Shown here: one piece after another, positions 45,704 through 54,654 of the stretch
Position numbering within the stretch: the stretch's first letter is position 1
Layout of the letters: every line of letters begins with the position of its first letter
Assembly (NCBI GenBank): GCA_044508675.1
Contig: JBIQHF010000001.1
Coordinates: 62,001-126,000 of the forward strand
Direction of reading: 5' to 3'
DNA length: 64,000 nucleotides
Origin: Raineyella sp044508675
Lineage (GTDB): Bacteria; Actinomycetota; Actinomycetes; Propionibacteriales; Propionibacteriaceae
Translations under genes and position numbers: made by a program
Notes under the pieces: model-generated
The model's input: the letters and a program-made list of their open reading frames with translations, nothing else
Database searches by the model: none
What the model was told of the DNA's origin: nothing

Positions 45704-46927
45704 ATGCTCGATCGCCCCCGCGGCTTCGACAAGGCCAAACAGCTGGTGGAGCGGGGCGTCGACATCCCCGACCCCTGGAACCTCGACATCGGTGACGACG
45801 TCGACATCGACCGGATCTCCTCCGACGGGGTGACGATCCACCCGGGCTGCCGCATCCATGGCGCCGACACCGTCATCTCTGCCGGCGTCACGCTCGGCGA
45901 GGAGGGCCCGGTCACCCTGCGCAACTGCCGCCTCGGCCCGAACGTACGCCTCAAGGGCGGCTACTTCGCCGACTCGGTCTACCTCGACGGCGCGAACATG
46001 GGCCTGGGTGCGCACGTGCGCGAGGGCACCCTGCTCGAGGAGCAGGCCGGCGGCGCACACACGGTCGGCCTGAAGCAGACGATCCTGTTCCCGTACGTCA
46101 CGCTCGGCAGCCTGATCAACTTCTGCGACTGCCTGATGGCCGGCGGAACCAGCCGCAAGGACCACTCCGAGGTCGGGTCGTCCTACATCCACTTCAACTT
46201 CACCCCGGACGGCAACAAAACCACCGCGTCGCTGTTCGGTGACGTTCCGCGTGGCGTGATGCTGGACCAGCCGCCGATCTTCCTCGGCGGCCAGGGCGGT
46301 GCGGTCGGCCCGCTCCGGGTCGGTTTCGGTACCGTGGTCGGTGCAGGTTCGATCCTGCGCGACGACGTTCGTGAGGACGGCATGCTGGTCCTCAGCCAGC
46401 CGGTCGCCGGCACCGTCCGCCCGAACACGCCGCGCCGTTACAAGCGTCTGGCGCCGCTGCTGGAGAAGAACGTCACCTACCTGGCCTCGATCACGGCGCT
46501 CGAGCTGTGGTACCGCCAGGTGCGCCGCCCCTTCTTCGCGGCCCAGGAGTTCGGCGAGCTGGTGCTCGAGGGCGCCCTGGAGGTCTTCGCCTCGGCCCGC
46601 ACGGAGCGGACCAAGCGTCTGGCCGCCCTGGTCGCGACGCTCGCGCCCGACGCCGATGACCGCCGTCAGCTCATCGAGCGCTGCGACGCGGTCCTCGCCG
46701 CGACGGACCCGGCCGTACTGGCCGCGGAACTCGCCACCGCGCCCGACCAGCTGCGTACGGCCGTCTCGACGGCCGCCGCCTCGGGCACCACCTACCTCGA
46801 CGCGATCACCGCTCTGGACCCGGGGACCAAGCAGGCCGGGACCGCCTGGTTGCAGGCGATCATCGACGACCTGTGTACGCGGGTGGATCGCGTCGTTCCC
46901 GACATGGGGCTTTTCCGGGCCGAGTAG
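45704..46927 (+). CDS. Left-handed beta-helix protein, nucleotidyltransferase-like (GlmU-like C-terminal fold)
   Basis: A 407-residue protein. Hexapeptide repeats (VTIHPGCRIHGADTVISAGV, VTLRNCRLGPNVRLKGG, GPLRVGFGTVVGAGSIL) form a left-handed beta-helix; SLINFCDCLMAGG and SEVGSSYIHFNFTPDGN form a conserved central part. The last 150 residues are helical. It resembles UDP-N-acetylglucosamine pyrophosphorylase-like proteins that lack the uridylyl domain. Start ATG 45704 has a GGGGAGGAA site. It lies 23 bases before glmM, so a role in amino-sugar nucleotide metabolism is likely. Confidence 0.75.
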   Translation: MLDRPRGFDKAKQLVERGVDIPDPWNLDIGDDVDIDRISSDGVTIHPGCRIHGADTVISAGVTLGEEGPVTLRNCRLGPNVRLKGGYFADSVYLDGANMGLGAHVREGTLLEEQAGGAHTVGLKQTILFPYVTLGSLINFCDCLMAGGTSRKDHSEVGSSYIHFNFTPDGNKTTASLFGDVPRGVMLDQPPIFLGGQGGAVGPLRVGFGTVVGAGSILRDDVREDGMLVLSQPVAGTVRPNTPRRYKRLAPLLEKNVTYLASITALELWYRQVRRPFFAAQEFGELVLEGALEVFASARTERTKRLAALVATLAPDADDRRQLIERCDAVLAATDPAVLAAELATAPDQLRTAVSTAAASGTTYLDAITALDPGTKQAGTAWLQAIIDDLCTRVDRVVPDMGLFRAE

Positions 46928-46950
46928 GCCTATCAGCAGAAGGAGACAAG

Positions 46951-48315
46951 ATGGGCAAGTTGTTCGGCACCGACGGCATCCGGGGCGAGGCCAACCGGTT
47001 CCCGATGGATGCGATCACCGCATACCGCCTGGGGCAGGCCGTCACGTACGTGATGGGTCGTGACAAGCCGGCCGGCCACCGTACGCGGATCGTCATCGGC
47101 AAGGACACCCGGATCTCGGGCCACATGCTGGAGGCCGCACTGGAGGCCGGGGTGACGTCGATGGGCGGCAACGCCGACATCGTCGGGGTGCTGCCGACCC
47201 CCGGCATCGCCTATCTGACCGAGTCGATGCGAGCCGACGCCGGCTTCGTGGTCTCGGCATCCCACAACCCGTACCAGGACAACGGCATCAAGGTCTTCGC
47301 CGGCACCGGCTACAAGTTGTCCGACGAAGCCGAGGAGGAGATCGAGGACCTGATCCTGGGCGACGGGAAGCTGGACGCGCTGCGTCCGACCTCCCACGAC
47401 ATGGGCAGCTCTCGGTTCCTGGACGACGCGGTCGGCCGCTACACCGTGTTCCTGAAGAACACCTTCCCGCGCGAGCTGTCGATGGAGGGCTTCAAGGTCG
47501 TCCTCGACACCGGTAACGGGGCGACGTTCGAGGTCGGCCCGACGGTGTTCCGGGAGCTCGGCGCCGATGTGACCGTGATCCATGACGAGCCCAACGGCTT
47601 CAACATCAACGACAACTGCGGATCCCAGCACACCGAGGACCTGCGCGCCAAGGTCGTGGAGACCGGTGCCCAGGTGGGCCTGGCGTTCGACGGTGACGGG
47701 GACCGGCTGATCGCGGTCGACGAGCTCGGCAACGAGATCACCGGCGACCAGATCCTGCTGGTCTGCGCCAACCAGCTGCACGCCGAGGGCCGGCTGACCA
47801 ACGACCTGCTGGTCTCGACCGTCATGAGCAACCTCGGCCTGACCGTCGCGTGCGAGAAGTACGGCTACAAGCACCACGCCTCCAAGGTCGGCGACCGCTA
47901 CGTGCTGGAGGACATGCGCCGGCTGGGCGCCACCCTCGGGGGCGAGGATTCCGGCCACGTGATCTTCCTGAACCACCACACCACCGGCGACGGCGAGCTG
48001 ACCGCCCTGCAGCTCGTGGCGACCATGCTGCGGACCGGCAAGCCGCTGTCCGAGCTGGCCGCCGCCATGGACGTCTTCCCCCAGGTGCTGGTCAACGTCG
48101 ACGTGGCCTCCAAGCCGCCGATCAGCACATTGCCCGAGGTGGCTCGGGCGATCGAGCAGGCCGAGACCGAGCTGGCCGGCAAGGGCCGGGTGCTGGTGCG
48201 CTACTCCGGCACGCAGAACCTGTGCCGGGTGATGGTCGAGGGCCCGACCGAGGACGTCACCCGCGAGCACGCCGAAAGCATCGCCGCCGTGGTCCGGACC
48301 AGCATCGGGTGCTGA
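46951..48315 (+). CDS. glmM: Phosphoglucosamine mutase
   Basis: A 454-residue phosphohexomutase that converts glucosamine 6-phosphate to glucosamine 1-phosphate for peptidoglycan precursors. N-terminal GKLFGTDGIRGEAN, the phosphoserine loop VVSASHNPYQDNGIKVF, the metal site AFDGDGDRLIAVD and the phosphate-binding RYSGTQNLCRVMVEG are all present. ATG 46951 is chosen because an AAGGAGA site lies 5 bases upstream. C-terminal length is normal. SASHNP rather than SGTHNP is more typical of some phosphomannomutase-like forms, so substrate preference should be treated as likely, not certain. Confidence 0.86.
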   Translation: MGKLFGTDGIRGEANRFPMDAITAYRLGQAVTYVMGRDKPAGHRTRIVIGKDTRISGHMLEAALEAGVTSMGGNADIVGVLPTPGIAYLTESMRADAGFVVSASHNPYQDNGIKVFAGTGYKLSDEAEEEIEDLILGDGKLDALRPTSHDMGSSRFLDDAVGRYTVFLKNTFPRELSMEGFKVVLDTGNGATFEVGPTVFRELGADVTVIHDEPNGFNINDNCGSQHTEDLRAKVVETGAQVGLAFDGDGDRLIAVDELGNEITGDQILLVCANQLHAEGRLTNDLLVSTVMSNLGLTVACEKYGYKHHASKVGDRYVLEDMRRLGATLGGEDSGHVIFLNHHTTGDGELTALQLVATMLRTGKPLSELAAAMDVFPQVLVNVDVASKPPISTLPEVARAIEQAETELAGKGRVLVRYSGTQNLCRVMVEGPTEDVTREHAESIAAVVRTSIGC

Positions 48316-48351
48316 CACCGGCCTGCTGACCGGCCCGATGGCACCGACCCG

Positions 48352-49293
48352 ATGACACCACAGGAGGAGAGCCGGGGTCTGGCTGCGCTCGCAGACCGCG
48401 CGTACCGGACCCTGGCCTTCCGCGGCCCCCTCACCGGGGCCCAGCTGCAGGAGGCGCTCGGCGCCCCGAACTTCCCGCTGTGGAAGGCCTGCATGACCGA
48501 CCAGCGGATCGCCAGCAGGGTGATCGGCCGGCGCTACGTACGCCTCGACATCAAGCTGGACGGCTACGCCCGGCTGTCCCCGTCGATCCTGCGCGAGTTC
48601 CTGACCTACACCGTCCTCGGGTCGGCCGAGGGCCCCGAGGCACTGGAGAGCGCCGCGACCGCGCTGGCCGACCACATCCAGCAGATCAGCAAGCGCAAGC
48701 TCTACACCGCCCGTCGGATCATGGACGACATCACCCGTACCTTCCTGGCCGACCCCGAGCTGTCGCCGTACTTCTGCGTCGCGGTGGCCGGCGACATCGT
48801 GTACGAGATGTCGCACGAGGTGCTGCGCCCCGAGCGCTCGACCGGGATCCTGGTGGAGGGGTCCGACCTCGACATCGTGGTGCTGGTCGCCGACGACGCT
48901 CCGGCAGGACTCGCCGAGGACCTGGACGCCGCGATCTACGCCAAGAAGTACTACTACCTGCGCAACCCCGGTTTCCGGGAAGAGATCGACTACGTGGTGA
49001 AGACGCTGGGCACGCTGCGCGACCAGACCGGCTTCGCCGGCTTCCACGACATGGTCGCCTGCAAGGTGTGGGCCGAGGGCCGGTATCTGACCGGGGACCG
49101 CGGCCTGTTCGACCGCGCCAAGCACCTGCTGGTCGAGACCGGGGTGACCGACCGCCTCGCCACGATGGAGCAGGAGGCGACCCTCACCCGGGCCGGTCGG
49201 CAGGCCCGCTTGCTGGCGATGCCGTCGGACGAGTTGGAACCGGCCGACCTGGGCCTGTTCTACACGGCGGAGGAGTCCGAGGAGTTCCACTGA
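48352..49293 (+). CDS. Orphan nucleotidyltransferase-like protein
   Basis: A 313-residue protein with no named family known to me. The N-terminal 80 residues look like a winged helix (FRGPLTGAQLQEALGAPNF). The C-terminal half has ILVEGSDLDIVVLVADDAP, the G-S-x-x-D-x-D pattern of the polymerase-beta nucleotidyltransferase fold, and a third acidic residue in REEIDYVVKTLG. This would allow transfer of a nucleotide to a protein, RNA or small molecule. It starts 36 bases after glmM on the same strand. Function unproven. Confidence 0.6.
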   Translation: MTPQEESRGLAALADRAYRTLAFRGPLTGAQLQEALGAPNFPLWKACMTDQRIASRVIGRRYVRLDIKLDGYARLSPSILREFLTYTVLGSAEGPEALESAATALADHIQQISKRKLYTARRIMDDITRTFLADPELSPYFCVAVAGDIVYEMSHEVLRPERSTGILVEGSDLDIVVLVADDAPAGLAEDLDAAIYAKKYYYLRNPGFREEIDYVVKTLGTLRDQTGFAGFHDMVACKVWAEGRYLTGDRGLFDRAKHLLVETGVTDRLATMEQEATLTRAGRQARLLAMPSDELEPADLGLFYTAEESEEFH

Positions 49294-49365
49294 ACGGCAC
49301 GTGTTCCCAGGGGCACAATCCGGGGCGTGGCAGGCCGTGACGGGGTGCCCGACACTGGAAATCAG

Positions 49366-49379
49366 GTGATCGAGATCAC
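49366..49379. promoter_or_regulatory. CRP-like palindrome far upstream of the NlpC/P60 gene
   Basis: GTGATCGAGATCAC is a perfect GTGA-N6-TCAC inverted repeat. It lies about 175 bases before the proposed promoter at 49555-49584. CRP-family regulators of actinobacteria recognise this pattern, and control of cell-wall hydrolase/resuscitation genes by them is known. No gene is seen in 49294-49629. Confidence 0.45.
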
Positions 49380-49554
49380 AAATGGATCCTCATGGCGGCG
49401 CGGTGCCCGCACACCCCTAGACCCACCCCAATTGGCGAATGCATCGGTGACTAGGAAAGATGTCGAATTCGGTCGAACGACCGGATGCCACCCCCACCCA
49501 TCCCTCAGGGATCTCCCGGAGGGGCTGCGCCGCCCCCGGGGTGGCGTTACCGGT

Positions 49555-49584
49555 TTGTGACGTCGAGCGGTCCCCCGCTAGCGT
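49555..49584 (+). promoter_or_regulatory. Promoter of the riboswitch-NlpC/P60 transcript
   Basis: TTGTGA at 49555-49560 and TAGCGT at 49579-49584, 18 bases apart, form a plausible vegetative promoter. Transcription would begin near 49590, about 40 bases before the riboswitch. Confidence 0.5.
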
Positions 49585-49629
49585 GACGACCGCGTGGTTC
49601 CCGATGGTCCACGCCGCGGGCGGTCCGCC

Positions 49630-49795
49630 GAGTCCTGCCGCCGTCCGTGTCCGTTGTCACCAACGTCAAGGCAGGAACGGGGAAACCACTCATGGCCGGC
49701 CCACTGGGTCGACCTCGGGGTGAAGCAGATGGGGGCCGGTCCCCCGAAGCCGGGTGCCTCCCACCCGAACCCGACAGCTAACCCCGCAGGCTACG
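49630..49795 (+). ncRNA. c-di-AMP riboswitch (ydaO/yuaA type)
   Basis: The 3' signature CCGAACCCGACAGCTAAC (from 49765) followed by CCGCAGG, and the internal GGGGTGAA (49717-49724) after GGGGAAACCAC, are hallmarks of the ydaO element. CCTGC at 49634-49638 can pair with GCAGG at 49786-49790 as closing helix. The element ends at the ribosome site GGAGGA of the NlpC/P60 gene, so ligand binding could control translation start or termination. In actinobacteria this riboswitch sits before cell-wall hydrolases of the NlpC/P60 and Rpf types, as here. Confidence 0.88.
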
Positions 49796-49805
49796 GAGGA
49801 AACAG

Positions 49806-50789
49806 ATGTCGCAGACCACGTCCCCGACACCGCGTCGCAGCGCCGGCACCGCCGGTACCGAGACCCGGCGTGCGCCCAGCGTCGCTGCACATAGCGCAGG
49901 CTTCTCCAGCACCAGGACCATTCGGCGGGTCGGCCTGACCGCCGTGGCCGGTCTGGTCACCCTCGGCGCCGCCACGTCCTCCGCCCAGGGTTTCATCGGC
50001 AACACCGACTCCGGCACCGACGCGGCCCTCGCCGCCGCGGCGCTCACCGTCCCGGCCACCGAGTCCGCCCCCGCCGAGCCCGCCCCGGTCGAGGAGGTCC
50101 CCGTCGAGGAGGCTGCTCCGGTCGAGGAGGAGGTTGTCGAGGAGGCCCCCGCCGAGGAGAAGACCGCCGAGCCCGGCACCAGCTACGCCGCCGTGGCGCT
50201 CAACGTCCGCGCCGCCGCTGACGCCGAGTCCGAGCGCGTGGCCACCCTGAAGCTCGGCGCCGAGGTCTCCACCACCGGTGTGACCTCCGGCGACTGGACC
50301 CAGATCAAGCACAACGACGTCGAGCGCTGGGTAGCCACCCGCCACCTGACCGCGACCAAGCCCGAAGTCCCGGACACTTCGTCCCGCACGGCCTCGACCT
50401 CGCGCTCGGCCTTGCGGGACGGCGCCTCGGTCGACACCTCGAACCTCTCCGCCCAGCGGGCCACCATCGTCAACGCCGCCTACAAGGGCATCGGCGGCAG
50501 CTACGTCTACGGCGGCACCGCCTTCGGCGCGTGGGACTGCTCCGGCTTCGTCAAGTGGGCCACTTCCCAGGCCGGCCTCAACCTGCCGCGCACCGCCGCT
50601 GCCCAGGCCGCGTCCCTGACCAAGACCAGCAACCCCCAGCCGGGCGACCTGGTCCTGCAGAACGGTGGCGGCCACATCGGCATCTACGTCGGCGACGGGA
50701 TGATGATCTCGGCCCTCAACGAGCGTTCCGGAACCAAGCTGCACTCGGTCGACTGGATGCCCGTCACCGGCTACTACACCTACAACTGA
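49806..50789 (+). CDS. Secreted NlpC/P60 peptidoglycan endopeptidase with SH3 domain
   Basis: A 327-residue protein. A long N-terminal export region ends in a hydrophobic stretch (VGLTAVAGLVTLGAATSSAQG); an Ala/Glu/Pro-rich linker (EEVPVEEAAPVEEEVVEEAP) follows; an SH3b domain (ALNVRAAADAESERVATL) precedes the catalytic domain with Cys in AWDCSGFVKW and His in NGGGHIGIYVGDGM. It cleaves stem peptides of peptidoglycan and so matters for growth and division. A GGAGGA site and a c-di-AMP riboswitch precede it. A strong hairpin follows the stop. Confidence 0.93.
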   Translation: MSQTTSPTPRRSAGTAGTETRRAPSVAAHSAGFSSTRTIRRVGLTAVAGLVTLGAATSSAQGFIGNTDSGTDAALAAAALTVPATESAPAEPAPVEEVPVEEAAPVEEEVVEEAPAEEKTAEPGTSYAAVALNVRAAADAESERVATLKLGAEVSTTGVTSGDWTQIKHNDVERWVATRHLTATKPEVPDTSSRTASTSRSALRDGASVDTSNLSAQRATIVNAAYKGIGGSYVYGGTAFGAWDCSGFVKWATSQAGLNLPRTAAAQAASLTKTSNPQPGDLVLQNGGGHIGIYVGDGMMISALNERSGTKLHSVDWMPVTGYYTYN

Positions 50790-50820
50790 TCGTCGAGGAA
50801 GACACTCCACCGTGAACACC

Positions 50821-50848
50821 GACGCCCCCGGCTCCTGCCGGGGGCGTC
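50821..50848 (+). terminator. Hairpin terminator after NlpC/P60 gene
   Basis: A 12-bp perfect stem (half GACGCCCCCGGC) with loop TCCT begins 32 bases after the stop. The penicillin-binding protein gene begins 39 bases later and so probably has its own promoter or relies on read-through. Confidence 0.8.
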
Positions 50849-50886
50849 ATCCGTACATCCCCCGATCCACGCTTGCGGAGGTGGGC

Positions 50887-53286
50887 ATGACCGACTCGTT
50901 CCCCACAGGTGAGCCCCGGCACCGGCCGACGACCTTCCGTACCCGTCTCCACATCCACCGCCGCAGCTTCCACGCCCGGAGCGGACCGGATCAGGACCAC
51001 TCGCCCGCGGCGGCCTGGCGCCCGGTCCCGGCCCGGCCGCCGTCGCCGCGCGCCGCACTCCGGCTCCACGGCGGTACGACGATAGCGCCAGCCCCGGAGA
51101 TGGCGCCGAGCCCGGCGAACCACTCGATAGCGCCGAGCCCGGCGACAGCATCCGACCGGTCCCGCGGCTGGGAGCAGCCGGTGCGGTCCGCGGACGGGGC
51201 GGTGGCCCGACGGGCGTACGGCCCTGACGGCCCCGGCGACGCGCCCTGGTACGAGCGGTCCGCTGACGCCGATCCGGAGGGCACCGGGGACCTGGCCTCG
51301 CTGGTGGCGCGCCGACCGGCCGGCGACCCGACGGCGGGGGGCACTCCGGCGCGGCTGCGCGACCGACTCCCCCGCGGACGACAGTTGGGCCGGGTGGGCG
51401 TCGGGGTCGCCGCCCTCCTCGTGCTCGGCGCCGTGACCAGTTCCGGGGCGCTCTACGCATCGGCTGACCTGGCCGCCACCAACCCGGACTTCACCAGCAA
51501 CAACACGGCGATCTACTACAACAACGGCCAAACCGAGCTCGCCACGCTCAGCGTGCAGAACCGCACCACGATCGGCTACCAGGAGATCCCGCAGTCGACC
51601 AAGGACGCCGTCATCGCGGCGGAGAACCGTACGTACTGGGAGGATCCGGGCATCTCCGTGCCAGGGATGGCCCGCGCAATGGCCGCGACCGCCACCGGGG
51701 ACCAGGTCCAGGGCGGCTCGACGATCACCCAGCAGTACGTGAAGCTGGTCTACCTGTCGCCGGACCGGACCCTGGGCCGCAAGGTCCGGGAAATCGTCTA
51801 CGCCATCAAGCTGACGAACGACCAGTCCAAGGAGCAGACCCTCGGCGAGTACCTGAACACCGTCTTCTTCGGCCGCGACGCGTACGGGGTGCAGGCGGCC
51901 GCGCATGCCTGGTTCGACAAGGAGGCCGCGGACCTGACCCTCGGCGAGAGCGCCGTGCTGGCCGCGGTGATCCAGAACCCCTCGATCCTCGATCCTGCGA
52001 ACAACCCCGACAACCTGGCCCGGCTGGAGGGACGCTACAAGTACGTCCTGTCCGGGATGCTGGAGATGGGCACGATCAGCCGGGCCGAGTACGACGAGTA
52101 CTCCGGGCACCTGCCGAGCATGCCGGGGGCGACGACCGAACAGCGGTACCACGGGCCCCAGGGCTTCCTGGTGAACATGGTCGAGCAGGAGCTCCGGGCG
52201 ATCGGCTTCGAGGACGAGCAGATCAACGGCGGCGGCCTGCGCATCACCACGACCTTCGATCCGGCGGCACAACGGGCGGCCGAGGAGGCGGCCCTCGAAC
52301 ACCAGGACCGGGCTGCGGCGGCCTCGGCCGAGGATGCGCCACGGGACGAGCTGCACGCCGCGATCGCCTCGGTGGACAGCAACACCGGCGCGGTGCTCGC
52401 CCTCCACGGGGGTGACGACTTCGTCCAGAACTCCCGCAACTGGGCCACCACGCCGCGGATGACCGGCTCGACATTCAAGGCGTTCGGGGTGGTCGCCGGC
52501 CTGCGCGACGGCTTCTCGCTGCGCTCGACGTTCACGGGGAACACCTTCCAGCTCGAGCGCCAGCCGATGCCGGTGCGCAACGAGTTCGAGCGCAACTACG
52601 GCCCACGGGTGACGTTGCTGCGCGGGACGCAGGACTCGGTGAACACGGTCTTCGTCGACATGGTGCACCAGATGCAGGGTGGACCGAAAAAGGTGATGAA
52701 GGCCGCCAACGACGCGGGCGCACCCAGCGGGATGGGGTGGGGCGACTACGACCGGATGGTACTCGGCGAGCCCGAGGTCAGCCCGCTGCACATGGCCACC
52801 GCGTACGCGACGATCACCAACGGTGGCATACGCCATGACCCGCACGTGGTCACCGAGGTCCGCGACATGCACGGCAACGTGCTCTACACCGCTGACACCC
52901 GGGGCGAGCAGACCATCGAGACCGACGTGGCGCGCGACACCACGTACGCGCTGCAGCAGGTGACCGAGGCCGGCACCGGCACCCGCGCCGCCGAACTCGG
53001 CCGTCCGGTCGCCAGCAAGACCGGAACCGCCGGCGCCGAGGAGGCAATCTACGCCAGTTGGTTCATCGGTGCGACCACCGAGGTCTCCACCGCCGTGATG
53101 TACGTCGCCGGGGACGACGGCCAGAGCGACCTCGACCCGTACGCCGCACCGGGCCAGGGGACGTTCTTCGGATCCGGCTACCCGGCGACCACATGGCTGG
53201 ACTACATGGAAGTGGCCACCAAGGACGACCCGTGGGAGGACTTCCCGCCCCCGGCGGGAACGAACCGGCCACGGCTGCGTGGCTGA
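50887..53286 (+). CDS. Class A penicillin-binding protein (transglycosylase/transpeptidase)
   Basis: A 799-residue bifunctional peptidoglycan synthase. A disordered N-terminus of about 155 residues precedes one membrane helix (VGVAALLVLGAVTSSGALY). The GT51 domain has AAENRTYWEDPGI (catalytic Glu), and GGSTITQQYVKLVYL. The transpeptidase domain has the S-T-F-K active Ser in MTGSTFKAFG, S-V-N in DSVNTVF and KTGTAG. ATG 50887 has a GGAGG site 5 bases upstream. The ends overlap closely with the convergent sugar dehydrogenase gene (6 bases apart). Confidence 0.93.
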   Translation: MTDSFPTGEPRHRPTTFRTRLHIHRRSFHARSGPDQDHSPAAAWRPVPARPPSPRAALRLHGGTTIAPAPEMAPSPANHSIAPSPATASDRSRGWEQPVRSADGAVARRAYGPDGPGDAPWYERSADADPEGTGDLASLVARRPAGDPTAGGTPARLRDRLPRGRQLGRVGVGVAALLVLGAVTSSGALYASADLAATNPDFTSNNTAIYYNNGQTELATLSVQNRTTIGYQEIPQSTKDAVIAAENRTYWEDPGISVPGMARAMAATATGDQVQGGSTITQQYVKLVYLSPDRTLGRKVREIVYAIKLTNDQSKEQTLGEYLNTVFFGRDAYGVQAAAHAWFDKEAADLTLGESAVLAAVIQNPSILDPANNPDNLARLEGRYKYVLSGMLEMGTISRAEYDEYSGHLPSMPGATTEQRYHGPQGFLVNMVEQELRAIGFEDEQINGGGLRITTTFDPAAQRAAEEAALEHQDRAAAASAEDAPRDELHAAIASVDSNTGAVLALHGGDDFVQNSRNWATTPRMTGSTFKAFGVVAGLRDGFSLRSTFTGNTFQLERQPMPVRNEFERNYGPRVTLLRGTQDSVNTVFVDMVHQMQGGPKKVMKAANDAGAPSGMGWGDYDRMVLGEPEVSPLHMATAYATITNGGIRHDPHVVTEVRDMHGNVLYTADTRGEQTIETDVARDTTYALQQVTEAGTGTRAAELGRPVASKTGTAGAEEAIYASWFIGATTEVSTAVMYVAGDDGQSDLDPYAAPGQGTFFGSGYPATTWLDYMEVATKDDPWEDFPPPAGTNRPRLRG

Positions 53287-53292
53287 CCGGGG

Positions 53293-54453
53293 TCAGTCGA
53301 CCTCCACCTGCAGCAGCCGATCGTCACCGACCCGCACCTCGCCCCGACCGTCCTTGTTGGAGGTCCCGACCAGCAGCGGACCGGTGTCCCCGGACGTGCC
53401 GACGGCCCGCAGTCGACCGTACTCGCGCTGCCAGCGGGCCACCGGCTCACCGGTGGACCCGTCGGCGCCGACCGGGACCTGCCACAGGGTGTTGCCCCGC
53501 AGCGAGGCCATCCACAGCGATCCACGCCAGTACGCCAGCCCGCTCGGCGAGGCGTCGGCCGGCCGCCAGGTACGGGCCGGGTTGGTCATCCCCTCGGCCG
53601 ATCCGGTGCCCTCGACCTGGGGCCAGCCGTAATTGTTTCCGGACTCGACCAGGTTGAGCTCGTCCCAGCTGTTCGCACCGAACTCGCTGGCCCACAGGCG
53701 CCCCTGGGCATCCCAGGCCAGCCCCTGCACGTTGCGGTGCCCGATCGAGTAGACCTCGTTGCCCCAGGCATTGCCGTCCACGGGCTGTCCCTCCGGGGTC
53801 AGCCGCAGGATTTTGCCGGCCAGCGACTGCGGGTCCTGGGCATCCGCGGCCTGGGAGGCGTCACCGGTCGACACGTACAGGTTCCCGTCCGGGCCGAAGC
53901 GCACCTGGCCGCCGTTGTGGATCCCTGCCATCGGCACACCGGTCAGCAGCGCCTCCTCGGCCCCCAGCGCGCTGCCGTCGAACGGGAGGCGGACCAGTTG
54001 GTTGGCGCTCCGGGTCGAGTAGTAGGCGTACACGTACGCCTCGTCGGGCGACAGTGCCACGCCCAACAGGCCCCCCTCCGACGACGGGACCGCCGCGATC
54101 GTGCCCAGTTCCTCGACCTGTCCCCCGTCCACGCGCAACACCCGGCCGGTGTCGCGCTCCGAGACCAGCACAGACCCGTCGGCGAAGAAGTCGATCCCCC
54201 ACGGCACGGCCAGTTCAGCGACGACGTCACGGGCCTGCACGTCCGCGTCGGGCAGGACGGCAGCGGGTGAATCGGACCTCGCCGTGGCCGCTGCCGTCGC
54301 GCTCGAGGTCGAGGCAGTGGTCGGCGTTGTGGGCGTCGGGGTGGCATCCCCCGAGGTGCCCGACCCGGCGCAGGCGGCCGGGCCGGTGAGCAGCAGGGCG
54401 GTCACGGCAGCGGCCCCTGCCGCCCTGAGCCGCGCGGAGTGGCGAGAGATCAC
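53293..54453 (-). CDS. PQQ-dependent sugar dehydrogenase (glucose/sorbosone dehydrogenase) lipoprotein
   Basis: A 386-residue exported protein from GTG 54453, which has an AGGAGGAA site. The signal peptide ends in LLLTGPAACAGSG, a lipobox-like C that should carry lipid. A Thr/Ser-rich linker precedes a six-bladed propeller: VVAELAVPWGIDFFADGSVL, VLRVDGGQVEELGTI, YSIGHRNVQGLAWDAQGRLW and FGANSWDELNLVESGNNYGW. The family oxidises aldoses with PQQ. No PQQ synthesis genes are seen. The same fold also serves as a binding protein, so activity is likely but not certain. Confidence 0.86.
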   Translation of the reverse strand: MISRHSARLRAAGAAAVTALLLTGPAACAGSGTSGDATPTPTTPTTASTSSATAAATARSDSPAAVLPDADVQARDVVAELAVPWGIDFFADGSVLVSERDTGRVLRVDGGQVEELGTIAAVPSSEGGLLGVALSPDEAYVYAYYSTRSANQLVRLPFDGSALGAEEALLTGVPMAGIHNGGQVRFGPDGNLYVSTGDASQAADAQDPQSLAGKILRLTPEGQPVDGNAWGNEVYSIGHRNVQGLAWDAQGRLWASEFGANSWDELNLVESGNNYGWPQVEGTGSAEGMTNPARTWRPADASPSGLAYWRGSLWMASLRGNTLWQVPVGADGSTGEPVARWQREYGRLRAVGTSGDTGPLLVGTSNKDGRGEVRVGDDRLLQVEVD

Positions 54454-54584
54454 GATTCCTCCTGTGTGGTCTTCCACACATCCTCACACCCGTCCGGGCC
54501 ACCCGTCACCCGCAGGACGGCCGGATCGTGCGGTCCTCAGGCAGTTCGGCGGTCCGGGCACGACACCCACACGACTCCTACGAG

Positions 54585-54602
54585 TTGTCGTACTACCGAC
54601 AA
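54585..54602. promoter_or_regulatory. Inverted repeat, candidate operator of membrane-protein gene
   Basis: TTGTCG - TACTAC - CGACAA is a perfect 6-bp inverted repeat 52 bases before the next start. The DNA from here to the start is AT-richer than its surroundings and includes TAGGTG and TAGTTAAT stretches, as expected for a promoter. The binding protein is unknown. Confidence 0.4.
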
Positions 54603-54654
54603 TAGGTGTAGCTTCTGCACTAGTTAATCTCTCAACGAGAAACAAGGAGCGATC

